From contig JAAOMT010000528.1 of NCBI GenBank assembly GCA_016748015.1, positions 14,908 through 52,272 of the forward strand: 37,365 bases of DNA, in the 5' to 3' direction. The stretch comes from Geosiphon pyriformis (lineage: Eukaryota; Glomeromycota; Glomeromycetes; Archaeosporales; Geosiphonaceae). The position numbers were made by a program, and so were the translations under genes. Below are positions 1 to 11,940 of this stretch, piece by piece. The notes under the pieces were generated by a model. That model did no database searches, was not told the DNA's origin, and saw only the letters and a program-made list of their open reading frames with translations. Within the stretch, counting starts at the first letter, position 1. Each line of letters begins with the position of its first letter.

Positions 1-3000
1 TTATAATGACGAGATTCTCAAGTCACCTTTAAAAGTAAACCTTTTGAATTTTTCAATCTTTCAAATAGCTTTTTCATATATACTATATCAATTCTGGCTG
101 AATATGTAGTCAACTTTCAATTGTTTTACCGGATTTTGTGTCAGAATCAGTTCAGTCTCATTATTTTGATATATTTTAACTGAAGGCTTTGATATTTTTA
201 ATAATTATATATCATTTAGTAAATAGAAGATTTTCGGTGTTTTTAGCAGAATTTCCATTTTGGAAAGATTTACTTGGTCTAACCTAAAAAATTAACGCAT
301 ATTTTATTTTAACTTTCGACTTTGCCTATTATTAATTTAATACCATCGTTTGAATTTTTAGGAATTCTTCATGGTTCATTTTCACAATTATTTTTAAAAG
401 TTATTTTACAAGGCAAGCTATTTATTTGCTCAATCGAGATTTAAAAGAATATCAAACTTAGTCATTATATAATTTCCCCTAAAATCTCAAATTCAATTGG
501 ACTCAAATGATATTTAATGATAATAATAAAACTATTGCATTTGAGAAATAATTTTTTCCAATTCCATAGCTTTCCCGCATAAAATCACTCAAGTATCCCT
601 AAAATCTATCATAGCAATATTTGTATAAAAGTCAAGGACTTTTTAAATTGATCTTTAATTTACCATAAAAATATTCTGAATTAAAATTTTAAACTGTTAT
701 TAAATTTAAATTTTATGTGTTTATATATATAGGAAATTCTTAATTTCAAAACTTATTTAAAAAATTATAATACTGTTCAAAAAATAATCTTAATACTCAG
801 AAACTTATAAAAAATTATAAATTTTAATATATTTAATATTTAGTTTATATAATATTTCTTAATATTTGTTAAATAAATCTAAAAGATTTGCTTAACAATT
901 TTGTATGTTTAAAATACTATTTTCTTACTAATTAAATTAAAAATATATATTAATTGCAAAATTAACAAACACCAAAAAAAGTGCTTACAAATATTAACTA
1001 ATAATGTTATCTAACATAAAGAAATATGAATTTTAACAAATATATTTATCTTTTGCTTAAAATTATAAGCCTAAATAATTAATTTTTTGATTTATTTGCA
1101 TTTATAAAAGTAATAATAAAAATATTATTCAAAAGTTTGTATATTATTAAGAGCATAAAATGTGTTAATAAAATTAACTATTATATAGTAAAGTAATTCA
1201 AAATATAATCAGTATTATTTTTTAGGCAGTTTTTTTGTAAATTATTAAACAAAATTAACATTTCACTATTAAACCAATTTTTATTATAATTATTTTTTAA
1301 AACTTTCAACATTTTCTGAACTTTTTGTACTGTTTTTTGAATTGCTTTAAATTATTGCTTTATTTTTTCTAGTATTTAAAGATATCTTTTCACAAAAAAT
1401 TCAAAGTTTTTTTTCAAGTCTCCATATTTAGGTATTAAAAAACTCTTATAAAGTAGTGCACAAAAAAATTTATAAACATTATAAAACAAGTAATATGTAA
1501 ACATACCTATTTTTAGAACTCTAATGATTTTATTTATAAACTTGATTAGATTAGTCTTTTTTGTAAATCATAATAAGATAATATTTTTATGATAGATAGC
1601 ATATAAAAATCTATTATAATTATAGAAATATATTTCCTTTTTTTAAGGCTTAGCAAAAATTTTTATATTGTTTAATATGTAAAAAAAAAAAACTTATATA
1701 AAATTTTTGCAACAAATATGTAATAGCTTGTTTAACAAATTTTACTTAAATGTTCAACTATAAATTCAAAACACTTGTGGGAATTAAAAATAAAGTTATT
1801 TTTAATTCTGTTAATAGCAATAAAAGTCGAAAGCTTTATAGCTTTCAAATAGAGTTATTTAAAAGTACACATATGTATTCATCTTATTTAATAAATTTAT
1901 AATAAATAATAAAGAAAATTACACATAAAAATTTATTTAATTTTTACAATAAAAACAAATATATATTGAAAATTATTCAAAATTTTTTCTATATTTAAAT
2001 AGTTTTTTTTTTTGTATAAAATTTATTTTAAATTATATTAACTATATATTAATTACTATTATATATTTTTATCACTTTATTTTTAGTATTAGTTATTACT
2101 ATTTTTATTGATTTGATTTATAACTTGATTATAAACTTGGCTATTAATTATATTTTTATTTTAATTGTTAATTTAATTATTGACTAAACTATTAATTTAA
2201 TTATTAACTTAGTTATTTATTATTTTTAGAAAACATATAAATAAGACTTTTTAAAGCTATAAAAAATTATTTAATTATTTAAATATTAGCAATTTAATTT
2301 ATTTTTATTAATATTATATTTGATTTAAGCATTAAAAAAATTACTTTTGCATAAATAAATAAAAATCTATAATTAATTGAAACGAAACTTAATTTAAAAG
2401 ATTTAGATATTAGATTTTATATAACAATAAAACTCTCATTTATTTGACCCAAAAATATATTAAAATTACTTAAGCATTAATAACTTCCAAGTAATAAATC
2501 AAGATTTTTACATATTTACAATAAGAATGTATTAAATAATTAAACTAAACATAATTTTTAACAAATAGTTTTACTCATTGTTTTTTTTAAAAATGCTAAA
2601 TTTTTCATTTGTAGTTAATTAAATTAATATATTTTGATAACAAAAGCAGAAGATTTTTATTTTACATGGTGAAAAAGTATATTAAGTATACTTAATATTG
2701 CTTAAATTTTAATATTTAAATCTGAATTTGCATAAAAAAGATCTCAAGAATATTTAACCAGTAGTTTAAAAATAAACTTATTATTGTTTGAATTTAAGCC
2801 AATATTAATAATTCTTAAAGTTATTACTAAACTATTATCATTTAAAAATACTTATATTAATTACAATAGTTTATTATATATTAGCTTTCTTAAATATTTT
2901 ATATCAATTATTTCAAATTTCTGAATTAAATTTCAATAGATTTAAACAATAAACAGTAAATAACAAAAATTTATTAAAATTGGCAATAAGAAAACAATTT

Positions 3001-3274
3001 TTCAATATAGACTAAATAAATATATAAAAAATAATTGACAAATGTGATTACCTCTTCTTACTTTTTATTCTTGTAAAAAATTTTAAACTAAAACTACCTC
3101 TTTCTGCTTTTTACTCTTGTAAGAAATCTTAAATTACCTTCTTTCTATTCTTTATTATTATAAAACATAAATAATAGATTAACAATTATCAATTTCTCAT
3201 TATCTAATTCTAAAATTTAATTTAGTTATTTGATGATTGATTGTTTATAAATTTCTATTTTATATTTATTAACT
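1..3274. other. AT-rich DNA, no gene recognised
   Basis: The first 700 bases are less AT-rich than what follows and could be the flank of a gene lying to the left, but no reading frame is recognisable in them. From about 700 to 3274 the sequence is dominated by A/T runs with stops in all frames. A short stretch at about 2090-2230 has repeated TTAATTATT-type units and resembles, in inverted orientation, 15390-15480. Decayed elements too mutated to read by eye may be present. Confidence 0.6.
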
Positions 3275-3633
3275 ATTCAAATATTGAATTGCAAATTACT
3301 AGTAAGTATAATAATTCAAATATTAAAATATGAATTATTTGTAAATAATAATTATTCAAATTTTGAGTTATGAATTATTAGTAGATGGTGGTTATTAAAT
3401 GTTGAGTTAAATTATTGGTGTGTAATGATTATATTTGAATGTTGAATTCATGCATTTTTGATAGTTGGTAATTATTTGAATATTAAGTTGTAAAATATTG
3501 ATAAATGATTATATTTAAATGTTGAATTGCAAATTTTTGGTAAATAATAGTTATTCGAATGTTGAATTTGTGTATTTTTAGTGGGTGGTAGTTATTCAAA
3601 TTTTGAATTTGTAAATTATTGGTAAGCAGTAGT
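3275..3633. repeat. Degenerate 40-bp minisatellite, about 9 units
   Basis: Units start near 3275, 3314, 3354, 3394, 3433, 3474, 3513, 3553 and 3594, so the spacing is 39-41 bp throughout. Each begins with an ATTcAAATgTTGA-like block, followed by a TGnAAATTATT-like block and a GGTAnnTAnTaGTT-like tail. Units differ by several substitutions but hardly in length, which points to an old array evolving mostly by point mutation. It lies about 33 kb from the telomere. The spacing was counted by eye. Confidence 0.8.
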
Positions 3634-3779
3634 TATTTTTTAATTGTTAGTATCAAATTAAAGTTAAGTTTAATAAGATTTTTTTTTTCTGCCAACTTTG
3701 TCAAGTCTGTTTTATTGGCTGTGATTTTACTAAATAATAGATAGAAATAGTTTAACTTATAATACACATCAATAATCAT

Positions 3780-4030
3780 AAGTAAAAACAAATATTTAGC
3801 TAGAATATGGCAAGCACAAAGATTAAATAACAATTTATGTTATTGATTATAAGTAAAAGCAGATATTTGACAAAATAAGTACATGTACAGAGATATAATA
3901 ATTTATGTCATTGATCATTAGTAGAAATAAACATTCAGTAGAATAGGTATATGTACAGAGATATAACAATTTATGTCATAAACTGTAAGTAAAAACAGAT
4001 ATTCGGCAAAATAAGTGCATTGTTACTAGT
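3780..4030. repeat. Degenerate tandem repeat, about 69-bp period, 3.5 units
   Basis: The blocks AGTAAAAnC, CAnATATT, GTACAGAGAT and AATTTATGTcATTGA recur with starts near 3781, 3852, 3920 and 3988, giving spacings of 71, 68 and 68 bp. The third unit has the longest perfect agreement with its neighbour (TATGTACAGAGATATAA). The array follows almost directly on the 40-bp minisatellite, so the two form one repeat block. No coding potential is seen. Confidence 0.75.
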
Positions 4031-4227
4031 AGAATTTTAGCTATTAATTAGCATAAAATTATCCTTATAATTCCTATAATTAATTAGTATATTAATATCA
4101 TTTCAAATTATCATTTATTATTTAATCAATTAGTACATATCACGATTCAATTAAAATAATCTAATTAGTATAACAGAAAGTAGGATGATCAAATTACACA
4201 ATACTCTGAACTTTGTAACATTCTAAA

Positions 4228-4375
4228 ATTCGCTGAAATTTACAGAAATTCACCGAAATTTATAAGAAATTCGCCGAAATTATGAATAGTTCACTCAAAT
4301 TAATCAATAGTTTAGTGAAATAACTTGTAGTTCATCAAAATGTATCTTTAGTTTGCCGAAATTTGAGCAAAAAGA
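4228..4375. repeat. Short degenerate repeat of AATTCgCcGAAATT type
   Basis: About seven units of roughly 18-23 bp share the core AnTTCnCcGAAATT, with clear matches near 4230, 4248, 4269, 4288, 4310, 4330 and 4352. Unit length varies more than in the two arrays just upstream. The retained CpG in several units (CGCTGAA, CACCGAA, CGCCGAA) is unusual for this CpG-poor region. Confidence 0.6.
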
Positions 4376-5060
4376 AAAAGTGCAAGTTTATAGACTAGTA
4401 CTACAACAAGTTGTATAAAAGAAGAGCTTTTCTCTTCAAAAAAATGTATCTTACTTTAGATTTATCACTTAGAACTATTCCTACATACACAAAAAAAAAT
4501 AAAATATTAAATAATTTAAAAAACCAATTTTTTTAAATATTGCACTTGGAAAATTTCCAAAAACCCAACTAATGTTTTGAAATTGATTAGCTACCAATTT
4601 CAGTAAACTGTTAGTAACTCCAGGTCTGGATAGAAAACGTTTCCCTTGATAAAATCTTATTTCTTTTACATTTCTTTTATTTTTCTTTTCTTTTCTTATT
4701 ACAATTATTAAGGTAGTCTACAGACAAAATTTCTGTAGAAGAGTTGACTTTCACAGCAAAGTAACTACACATTTTTAGTAAGCTTCCAGATGAGTAATTT
4801 CTGGGAAGAGTTGATGTTTACTACAACGTAACTACATAAAGTAACTGGCAAGGAATTGGCTATTCTACCCATAAACCCAGCAGTTCAAATTATAAGAGAT
4901 AATTTGAAGATAAATTCAGTTATTGGAGGTTCAACTACTTCTAAAAAACATGAATTTGTAACCAACAGACATTTACAACATTTAAGAAAAAAGACTAAAA
5001 ACCTCTAGTAACAACATACACAGTGGTTAAAAAACACCACATTTAGTAATATAAAGAAGT
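4376..5060. other. Less AT-rich segment of unknown nature with a partial duplication
   Basis: This stretch is clearly richer in G+C than its surroundings but has no open frame that I recognise. It contains a pyrimidine-rich run (about 4660-4700). A 37-40 bp block at 4731-4770 (TTCTGTAGAAGAGTTGA...AAGTAACTACAC) is repeated imperfectly at 4799-4835 (TTCTGGGAAGAGTTGA...CGTAACTACATA), a spacing of about 67 bp. It could be a fragment of a non-autonomous transposon or the untranslated end of a lost gene. Confidence 0.4.
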
Positions 5061-6986
5061 TAGAAATCCCATGCTTGGTTAAGTTTCTTTGAATAAGATT
5101 GGAATTTTTTTTGGTAAAAGATGCTTTTCTCTCTCATTTGATATTTAGAGCTAAAAAAAATATGTTAACACTCTTACTTAGATTGTTTTATTAACTAAAA
5201 ACTTTTAATCTTTAAGATTTGCTGCAATTATCAGTATAATTGGAAATAAGAATAAATCTCTTAAATTTTTTTAATGTTTTTTAGATTTATGTATTATTAG
5301 TTATACTAGTTATAGCTATTGGATTTATAAGTTAGTAAACACTAATAATTTATTATTAATAAAGATAAGAGTAATTTTATATAGAATAAAATTTTGCTTA
5401 AAGATAAAAAACACTTTTTTATATGTTACTGTCTCTAAGTTGTTGATTTTGAGATCAAAAATTACATGTTTGTTTTTTATGTAAAAACAAGAATACAAGA
5501 ATAAATTAACTAATATGTAGTAATTAAAAACAAAAAATCACTTTTTAAAACTTTGATATTTTCTGAATAATCTTTATATTATTATACAGATTTTTATGAC
5601 TAATATAATATTAAGCAGATTTTTATGACTTATTTTTTTAACTCTGTTATCCTAAAATGGCTAAATTTAATTAGTATAAAAATCAAATTCACATCTTTCT
5701 TAAAACTATAAAATTTATTATAATGTTTAATTTAACTCTTTTTTTTGTTTAAGAAAACAATATAAATAATCACAGATAAATTAATTATTAAGAACATAAC
5801 ATTTATATCTCATATCTGAAAAAAAAATTAATATATTAAATTGAATAATATAAAAAAAATAAAAAACTATTAGGTATAGCCAATATATATACTTTCTGTT
5901 ATAACATAAAATTTGGAAACATAACTGTTTACTTAAAACACAGCCTCTAAATATTCAAAAAATTTCAAAACTAATGTTTATTATTATCATATTTTGATTA
6001 AAATTACATTTTTAGTCTAGTTTTAATATTAGATACTAAAAAAATAAAGATTTGGTAATAAACAACAAATAACAAATAATTAATTATCTAATTTAAAGAC
6101 CTGAATAAAATTGAGTGCATTATTTTAAATAAATTTTATTCCATAAAAGCATATTTTTATTTCAACTCACATAATAGAAAATTTGAATGTCAGTAAATAT
6201 TTACATTTTTAAATAGAGAATTAATTTAATTTACTTAATTTAATCTATTAAAACAGACTTACTAAGTAATTAATTTAATATACTTAAACAAACTAGTTTT
6301 TTAAAAAGTTCTTGATTAACTTTACAAAAAATTATTAAAAGTAATTAGACTTAATAAGAATTTTTCTATATTACTTCCATTAGCTTAAAAAAAAGACATA
6401 GATCAAAATCGTAATATATTTAAAATACTATTTTCAGAAATCTAATATCTAATAGCAAAATAAAAACCAAAAGATGTGGATTAAAGCTTCTATTAAATAA
6501 ATTAGTAGAAAAGCTAAGTGAAATTGTAAATATTTAGAAAATTCAAAATAGTATATAATATCTATAGTATTTGTTCTTAAAAATTAATTATATAAATATT
6601 AGTTAATTCCAGGATATATTATTTTACAATATTATAACTTAACATTTTTAATATATCTGAGCTAATAAAACAAATCTTATATTTTTTAGCAAAAGATAAA
6701 TCATTTTACTCAACTCTCTTTATTAATAAACTTTGGTATCATTTTTTTGTTCCAATCTTATAGTAACATATTAAGTTTTTCACAGATCATCAGAACCAAT
6801 GTAACAAAAAGATGTTTTAAGTTTTTACTTGGCAGTTAATAAACTTTAAAAGAGTTATGTATAGAATAATAAAACCATTTAATTGCTTCAAGATAGTATA
6901 TTTCTGATTAGAAAATTTAAAAATTTCAAATGTATTGATCAATACAATTTTGTGTTTATGCTCAGATATATGCTTTTTTATTTTTT
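5061..6986. other. AT-rich DNA, no gene recognised
   Basis: No reading frame, RNA gene or tandem array was recognised here. The last few hundred bases (about 6700-6986) have a slightly higher G+C content and precede the BTB relic, so they may contain its first exon, which is too mutated to read. Confidence 0.5.
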
Positions 6987-8291
6987 AATGCTCATTCACA
7001 AATTTTGACAGCAAGATTACTATATTTTGCTATAGTGCTCTTTAACAATTGGATTAAAAGGATAAATAATACTATTATTTTTGCTAAGTCTAATATTTTA
7101 CCTAATATTTTTGAATTAATTATTAGGTAAAGTTTTTTTTTACTTCAAAATATTTAACAAACATTAATTTTTATGTTTTATTTTTCTGTAAATATATTTA
7201 TAATGATGAGATCTCTTTTAATAAACATAAAGTACCTATTATTTTAGAATTGCTTATTGCTGTTAATAAACTTATTTTAGAGAATCTTATTAATTATTTT
7301 AAAAACTATTTAATTAAACATTATACAAAAGAATTAAAAGAGAATTTTGCCACTTTATAAAAAACTTTATTATGTAACAAAATAGCTGTTAACAATCTAG
7401 CTATAATTTTTAACTTACAAAATTTTATTTTCCTTAGTGAAAATGCTTTTTTTTTAATTTCACTCGAAATAATTTAAATATAGAAGAATCTAAGATCTGA
7501 AAAAAAATTGTAGAATAGAGAGTAGCTAAATTGAATAACAATATTTAGTTAAAAAAAGTTTTTTATTGAACAGATGAAAACTTTAACACTTTTAAGAAAT
7601 CTATTAAAATGCTTCTATCTTTAATTTGTTTCTTTAATATATCTTCAGTTAATTATTATTACAGAATAAAACTATTTGTAAAAATTTTACTTAGAACTTT
7701 ATATGAAGATTTTATACATTATTATCTCATATTGAGTAGTCATTAAAAGTTTGTAAACACTTAGTCATTATAATTAAATATTAATTTAAAGCTTCTTCAA
7801 TCACATAATATAAAATAAATATATTATTGAATTCAAAACAAAGACAAAAATACTCTTTTTGGAGATTAAGTTAAAAATAATTTTAAATTGGTACTTCAAA
7901 GCAATTGAAATGGATTTACTTCAGCTGATTTTTATCAATTATATAATGGTAAAGAAACAACAGTTAGTGTAATCAAAGTAAAAAAAACTGATTAGCTAAT
8001 TAGTAGCTATAATTTACACTCATGATATTCTAAAAATAAATTTTTAAAGAGAAAAAAAAGTTTTTTTTTTTTTTTTAAAGATGACAAAGCTAAAAATGCT
8101 TAACTTGGCAAATTTGTTAACAAATTTAAATCTTATAGTGGGCTAGATTATGAATTCATGTTTGGAATAAATTTTTATAATAATTTAGAATAGTATTGTG
8201 CAAATAAAAAAACTATGAATATGTTGTAATGCCTTAATCAGAAAATTACAAGAATTTCTTTGTCAAGAAGTATGAGGTTTTTAAATCATGA
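6987..8291 (+). pseudogene. Decayed BTB-BACK-TLDc domain gene
   Basis: Not an open frame, but three linked domains can be read. A BTB end lies at 6987-7126 (AHSQILTARLLYF, then NNWIKR and NILPNIFELI). After a likely intron starting GTAAAG at 7127, the frame resumes near 7190 (KYIYNDEISFNKHK), followed by a BACK-like part (ILELLIAVNKL; later DENFNTFKKSIKM near 7570). A TLDc domain lies at about 7860-8291, with NGFTSADFYQLYNGKETTV, then SVIKVKKTD, then SYSGLDYEFMFG, and an end VKKYEVFKS followed by TGA. Proteins of this kind act as substrate adaptors or oxidation-resistance factors, and the family is large in arbuscular mycorrhizal fungi. Internal stops stand mostly where Trp or Gln is expected, and the expected 3' splice site no longer shows AG. 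Family assignment is from remembered motifs, but the order BTB, BACK, TLDc makes it fairly secure. Confidence 0.75.
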
Positions 8292-9544
8292 AAAGTTAAA
8301 TTAGTTTTATTTAATTTGAATATATATTTTTCAAAAGTTATGTACCCTATTCTGGAAATTTTTACCAACAAAATATTCTATATCTTCCTGCTTTAAAACA
8401 CAAAATAAAGTTAAAAAATGATAACAAGTTTTAGAAAAAACTTTAAAATTTATAATTATTTTAATAAAAAGTAATTGTTAAAGTAAAGATTTTTATTATA
8501 GGCTAAAACCAAAAAATGCTTATTAGTACTTTTATTTCCATAAAATGTCTTATAAATAATATAATCTACTTTTAATCTATTTATCAATTCAAAAAAAATG
8601 TTATTTAAGTTTTATAATCTTTATTATGATAAGTAATAGTATGTTTTTGTGTTTAAAAACTGCTCAAATTTTATATATATAAAGATAATTTACATATTAT
8701 ATAAACTTCTAATTTCCAATATATGGTTTACTAAATATTATGAATTCAATTTAGGATTTGAGACTTAATAGAAAAATAATTAATTAATTTCAGAATTTTT
8801 AAAGTAGCATAGATTATTGTGTAAATTTAAGAAAAAAATTTTATTAAATTTTAATAATCAAATAAAAAATTTTAAAGAAAATCTAGTTGGATACAAACTG
8901 ATTCCAGATTTATATCTAATAGCTACAATATTTCAAATATCAGTTAGCTTAATGACTTGTAAAATTAAATATATCATTCTAAAAAAAGCGGTTTTGTATT
9001 TTTTCAAAAAATATTTTATAGACTTTTATCTCTTTTGTATATTAATATTTGAAAGTTAGCTTTTGAGTCTATTGATTTTTTATGAATCATAAAATTATTT
9101 TGAATCTGATTACTTTTATTATAATTTTAATAAAAAAGTTTTTTTGATAACCTAAAAAACTTTTTAATAATGCATTAACAAAATTTAATAGATTTTATTA
9201 TATTATCTTTTAAACAATAAGATTTAATGTATATCATACATATTTTTGAAAAATTTTTAATGTATTATCTATAATTCTGTCTACTTTCTGAAGAAATATA
9301 ATTTTCTAATTTAACATATTTTATCATGTTTAATATAAGAGAATCTATGAGATTTTCAATATATTTCAATAAAATTGTAAAATTTTTTAAAATATTTGGA
9401 GTTTTTGTGATTGTTTTCAGATTTCGAAAGATATAAATATGAAAAAAAAATTAGGTTTTATAAAAATTTATATAAAATTTAATACTAAAAGCTTCTTTAA
9501 AATATGTTTTATATAGAAAATTAGTATATTTTTTTGAAAATTCA
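8292..9544. other. AT-rich DNA, no gene recognised
   Basis: An 80-codon open stretch at 8817-9059 (+) has only the composition expected of AT-rich sequence and no motif. The part next to 9544 probably continues the decayed ORF1 that begins at 9829 on the minus strand, but I cannot follow its frame with confidence. Confidence 0.5.
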
Positions 9545-9829
9545 TTATAAATATGCTAATATATAAATATCATTAATTGCAATACTAATATTAATACACT
9601 TAGTTTTAGAAGTAGTAACAACCAAGCCCAAAAAAGACTTACCAACAATACCAAACATACCAATATTCATATTATTATTAAATAAACTATTTACATCAAA
9701 AAACATATTATTATCAGACCCAGATTTGAATAAAAAAATATTTCTCTTATTATTAGAATGCTTGATATTTTCAAGAACAACTTTCATTTTCTGTAAGAAA
9801 AAACCATAAGCAGGACCATGAAAAGCACT
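9545..9829 (-). pseudogene. 5' fragment of a non-LTR retrotransposon ORF1-like protein
   Basis: Read on the minus strand, the frame is open from about 9829 to the stop at 9545, with SAFHGPAYGFFLQKM leading into MKVVLENIKHSNN and later KSGSDNNMF and TTSKTKCIN. I recognise this as the low-complexity N-terminal start of an ORF1-type protein found in many copies in Rhizophagus-like genomes. In intact copies RRM-like and CCHC zinc-knuckle parts follow. Here the frame dissolves after 80 codons, and lower coordinates show only weak traces. It is a different family from copies A, B and C further right. No RT is present. Assignment rests on recalled similarity. Confidence 0.6.
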
Positions 9830-10878
9830 TTTAAGAACTTTTTTTTAGATATGTTGCTAAACAAAACAGTTTTTAACTCTACAAAAAAAGTGTTGTTAAG
9901 TAAAAAAATGATGATATAAACTAATGAAAAAAAACAAAAAAAATTCTTTTTTAGAAATATGCTCTTTAAGGAATTTTAGATATAGGAAAGAAAGAAGTTT
10001 TTTTTTTTAATATATTATATTAAGTTATATTTAAATTTTACTTATTAAAAAAATAAAAAAAAATATTTATTTTTGATTAATATATGAAAAAAATTATATA
10101 TTAATATATATATTTTAAAAATATGCAATTTTTAAAAATATATAAGAAATTAATATAATTATATATATATTAAAAACGTTTTTTTAACTTTTATTTTTGG
10201 TTTATTTTTATTATAAATAATATTTTAAGTTATATAAATATGTTTTATTTTTAATTAATTATTATTAACATATATTTATAAATATTTAACTTTGTTAATT
10301 GAAAATTATTAATTGTTTGTTTCAATTATTAAAAAATTTTACATTATTTTTTAATAATTATAAATAGATTATTAAATAAAATAAATAAATAATGAATTTT
10401 TGGCATTTTTTAAAAAATATTTATGATGCCAAAAAAATAAAATTTTAGTGTTAAAAATTAAATCAAAACTAAAAAACAAAAAATTGTAATATCTAAATAA
10501 TTTTAATAAAAATTTTATAAAAAATATTTTTGAATTTGAATTACAAAAATTTTTATAAAATTTTTTGATAAATTCAAGTAATTTAAACATTATTTAATAA
10601 TAATATAAATAATTTTAAAATAAAATTAAACATACATTAAAAATGTTAAATTTAATTTCTGGAATAAAATATGTAATTTGCATTTGTAACAAAATAAATA
10701 TTTTAAAAATTATATATAAAATAAATAATTATTCTTAATTTAAGTATAAAAATTTGATAAACAAAAACAAAGTATTTATTTTGATTGTTTAAAAACTCCT
10801 TAAAATTATAATATTTTTATTTTTATAATTAAAAATTTAATTCTTAAATTTTACATTAAAAATAACAATTTTACTTTT
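9830..10878. other. Extremely AT-rich DNA upstream of the CRN-like gene
   Basis: Long A and T runs, several lines with only a few G or C in 60 bases, and no gene. A 72-codon open stretch on the minus strand (10372-10590) is a by-product of the composition. About 9830-9990 may be the leader of the minus-strand ORF1 fragment. No clear TATA box or other promoter can be singled out, because TATA-like strings are everywhere. Confidence 0.55.
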
Positions 10879-11003
10879 TTTAGCCTTGGTGCTTAATAAA
10901 TATGTACATGATTTCAGTTACACATGATGAACAAAGTGATTGGTCAATTAGCATAAAATGTTTCACAGCTGAAATAGATTTTTATGTATCACTTTTCCAA
11001 GCT

Positions 11004-11559
11004 ATGAGCAACAAAAGGAAAATCACTGAAAGCGAAGCAAGTACTTCTTCGGCTGATTCGACTATAGAAATTAAAAGAAGGAAAACAGAGGACTCTATAA
11101 TCCCCGACGTTAGTACATCTGATGCGTCTAACTCAAGCATAAATGACCTGAAAACAGAACTAACTCATGGTAAAGTAGACTTTGGTATGAGTATTATTTT
11201 TTGGAGAATCACTCATTGTCATCTACGAAAAAAATTAGGTTTAGAGGACCTTGACATTGGTGGTGAATCTGCCCAAGACAATGTGGGCAAAGAGGAAGTT
11301 GAAACTCCAAGTCAAGATGTTACCCCAAACAAAGAAGAAATCGAGACATGGGCTCCACAACAAATTAATAAGTTCCTTAAGAAAAAGAGTAAAGAGTTAT
11401 TCCTTAGAGAAAAAGATCTCAATATAATCAAGGATAACTGGATTGCCGGTCAAGACTTCCTGTTGTTAACCAAAGAAGAACTTATGCGATACGGCTTAAA
11501 AGGAGGACCAGCAACGAGAATTGCTTTTTTGGTTGAAAAACTTAAAGTTGAAAAGCAAG
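11004..11559 (+). CDS. SAM-domain N-terminal exon of a Crinkler-like NTPase-nuclease gene (exon 1)
   Basis: The frame is open from the ATG at 10902, but I prefer the ATG at 11004. The protein then begins MSNKRK, and a lysine-rich, Ser/Thr-rich low-complexity start is usual for these fungal proteins; the 34 codons before it look like untranslated sequence. A basic cluster KRRK (about 24 residues in) could act as a nuclear localisation signal. From about 11346 to 11546 lies a SAM domain with IETWAPQQINKFLKK, GQDFLLLTKEELMRYGLK and a final GPATRIAFLVEKLK; such domains bind other SAM domains or partner proteins. There is no signal peptide. The frame runs into a stop at 11565, but AAG|GTAATT at 11559/11560 is a good 5' splice site, and the intron to 11940 keeps the frame to the next exon. 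A 54-base in-frame segment (11185-11238) bounded by GTATGA and TTAG may be a further small intron. Confidence 0.75.
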
Positions 11560-11940
11560 GTAATTAGTGAGCGAATATTGCAACAATCTGTTGATTCATC
11601 ATCAAAAATTATTAAATATGATCATATTGTGAGAATATTTGGAATGCATTACAACACGCACATTGAGAGGAGTATAAAATAAAGCATAATAAATATTATT
11701 CATCGGTTGTGGATACATTTTTTCTGTATATTGCCTAACATCCGCTGACTCACTCATCTATCCATACTCGTGTCCCTCCATAGCCATTCGTGAGTAATCT
11801 TCTTCATATTCGCAATGTACCTTCGCAAAAATTATGCTGCTATTCATTATCTCTCACATAATCGCTTGTATACACACCTCAGACCCTAACTAATGATTTT
11901 GCCTATTCCACATCTTTGGTGCTGATCCTATATCTTTTAG
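11560..11940 (+). other. Probable intron joining the SAM exon to the NTPase-nuclease exon
   Basis: The 5' site is AAG|GTAATT. The 3' site is TATCTTTTAG|AAA, which is the first AG after a branch-point-like CTAACTAAT at 11886-11894. The length is 381 bases, a multiple of three, and exon 1 ends after the first base of a codon, so the frame continues correctly in exon 2. The downstream exon has no ATG before the conserved region (its first Met is about 50 codons in), which argues against two separate genes. At 381 bases it is long for a fungal intron, so a missed small exon is possible. Confidence 0.65.

Noticed and set aside
3275-4375. Possible CRISPR array
   Set aside because: The repeats are contiguous tandem units with no unique spacers, in a eukaryotic setting.
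8817-9059. 80-codon plus-strand open frame
   Set aside because: Its composition is that of AT-rich DNA (Lys, Ile, Phe, Leu) and it has no motif or neighbour supporting a gene. The same holds for 3633-3833 and 10372-10590.
11560-11940. Two separate genes (a small SAM protein and a stand-alone NTPase-nuclease)
   Set aside because: Good splice sites, a branch-point-like sequence and frame continuity favour one gene, and the second frame has no ATG before its conserved region. RNA data could still overturn this.
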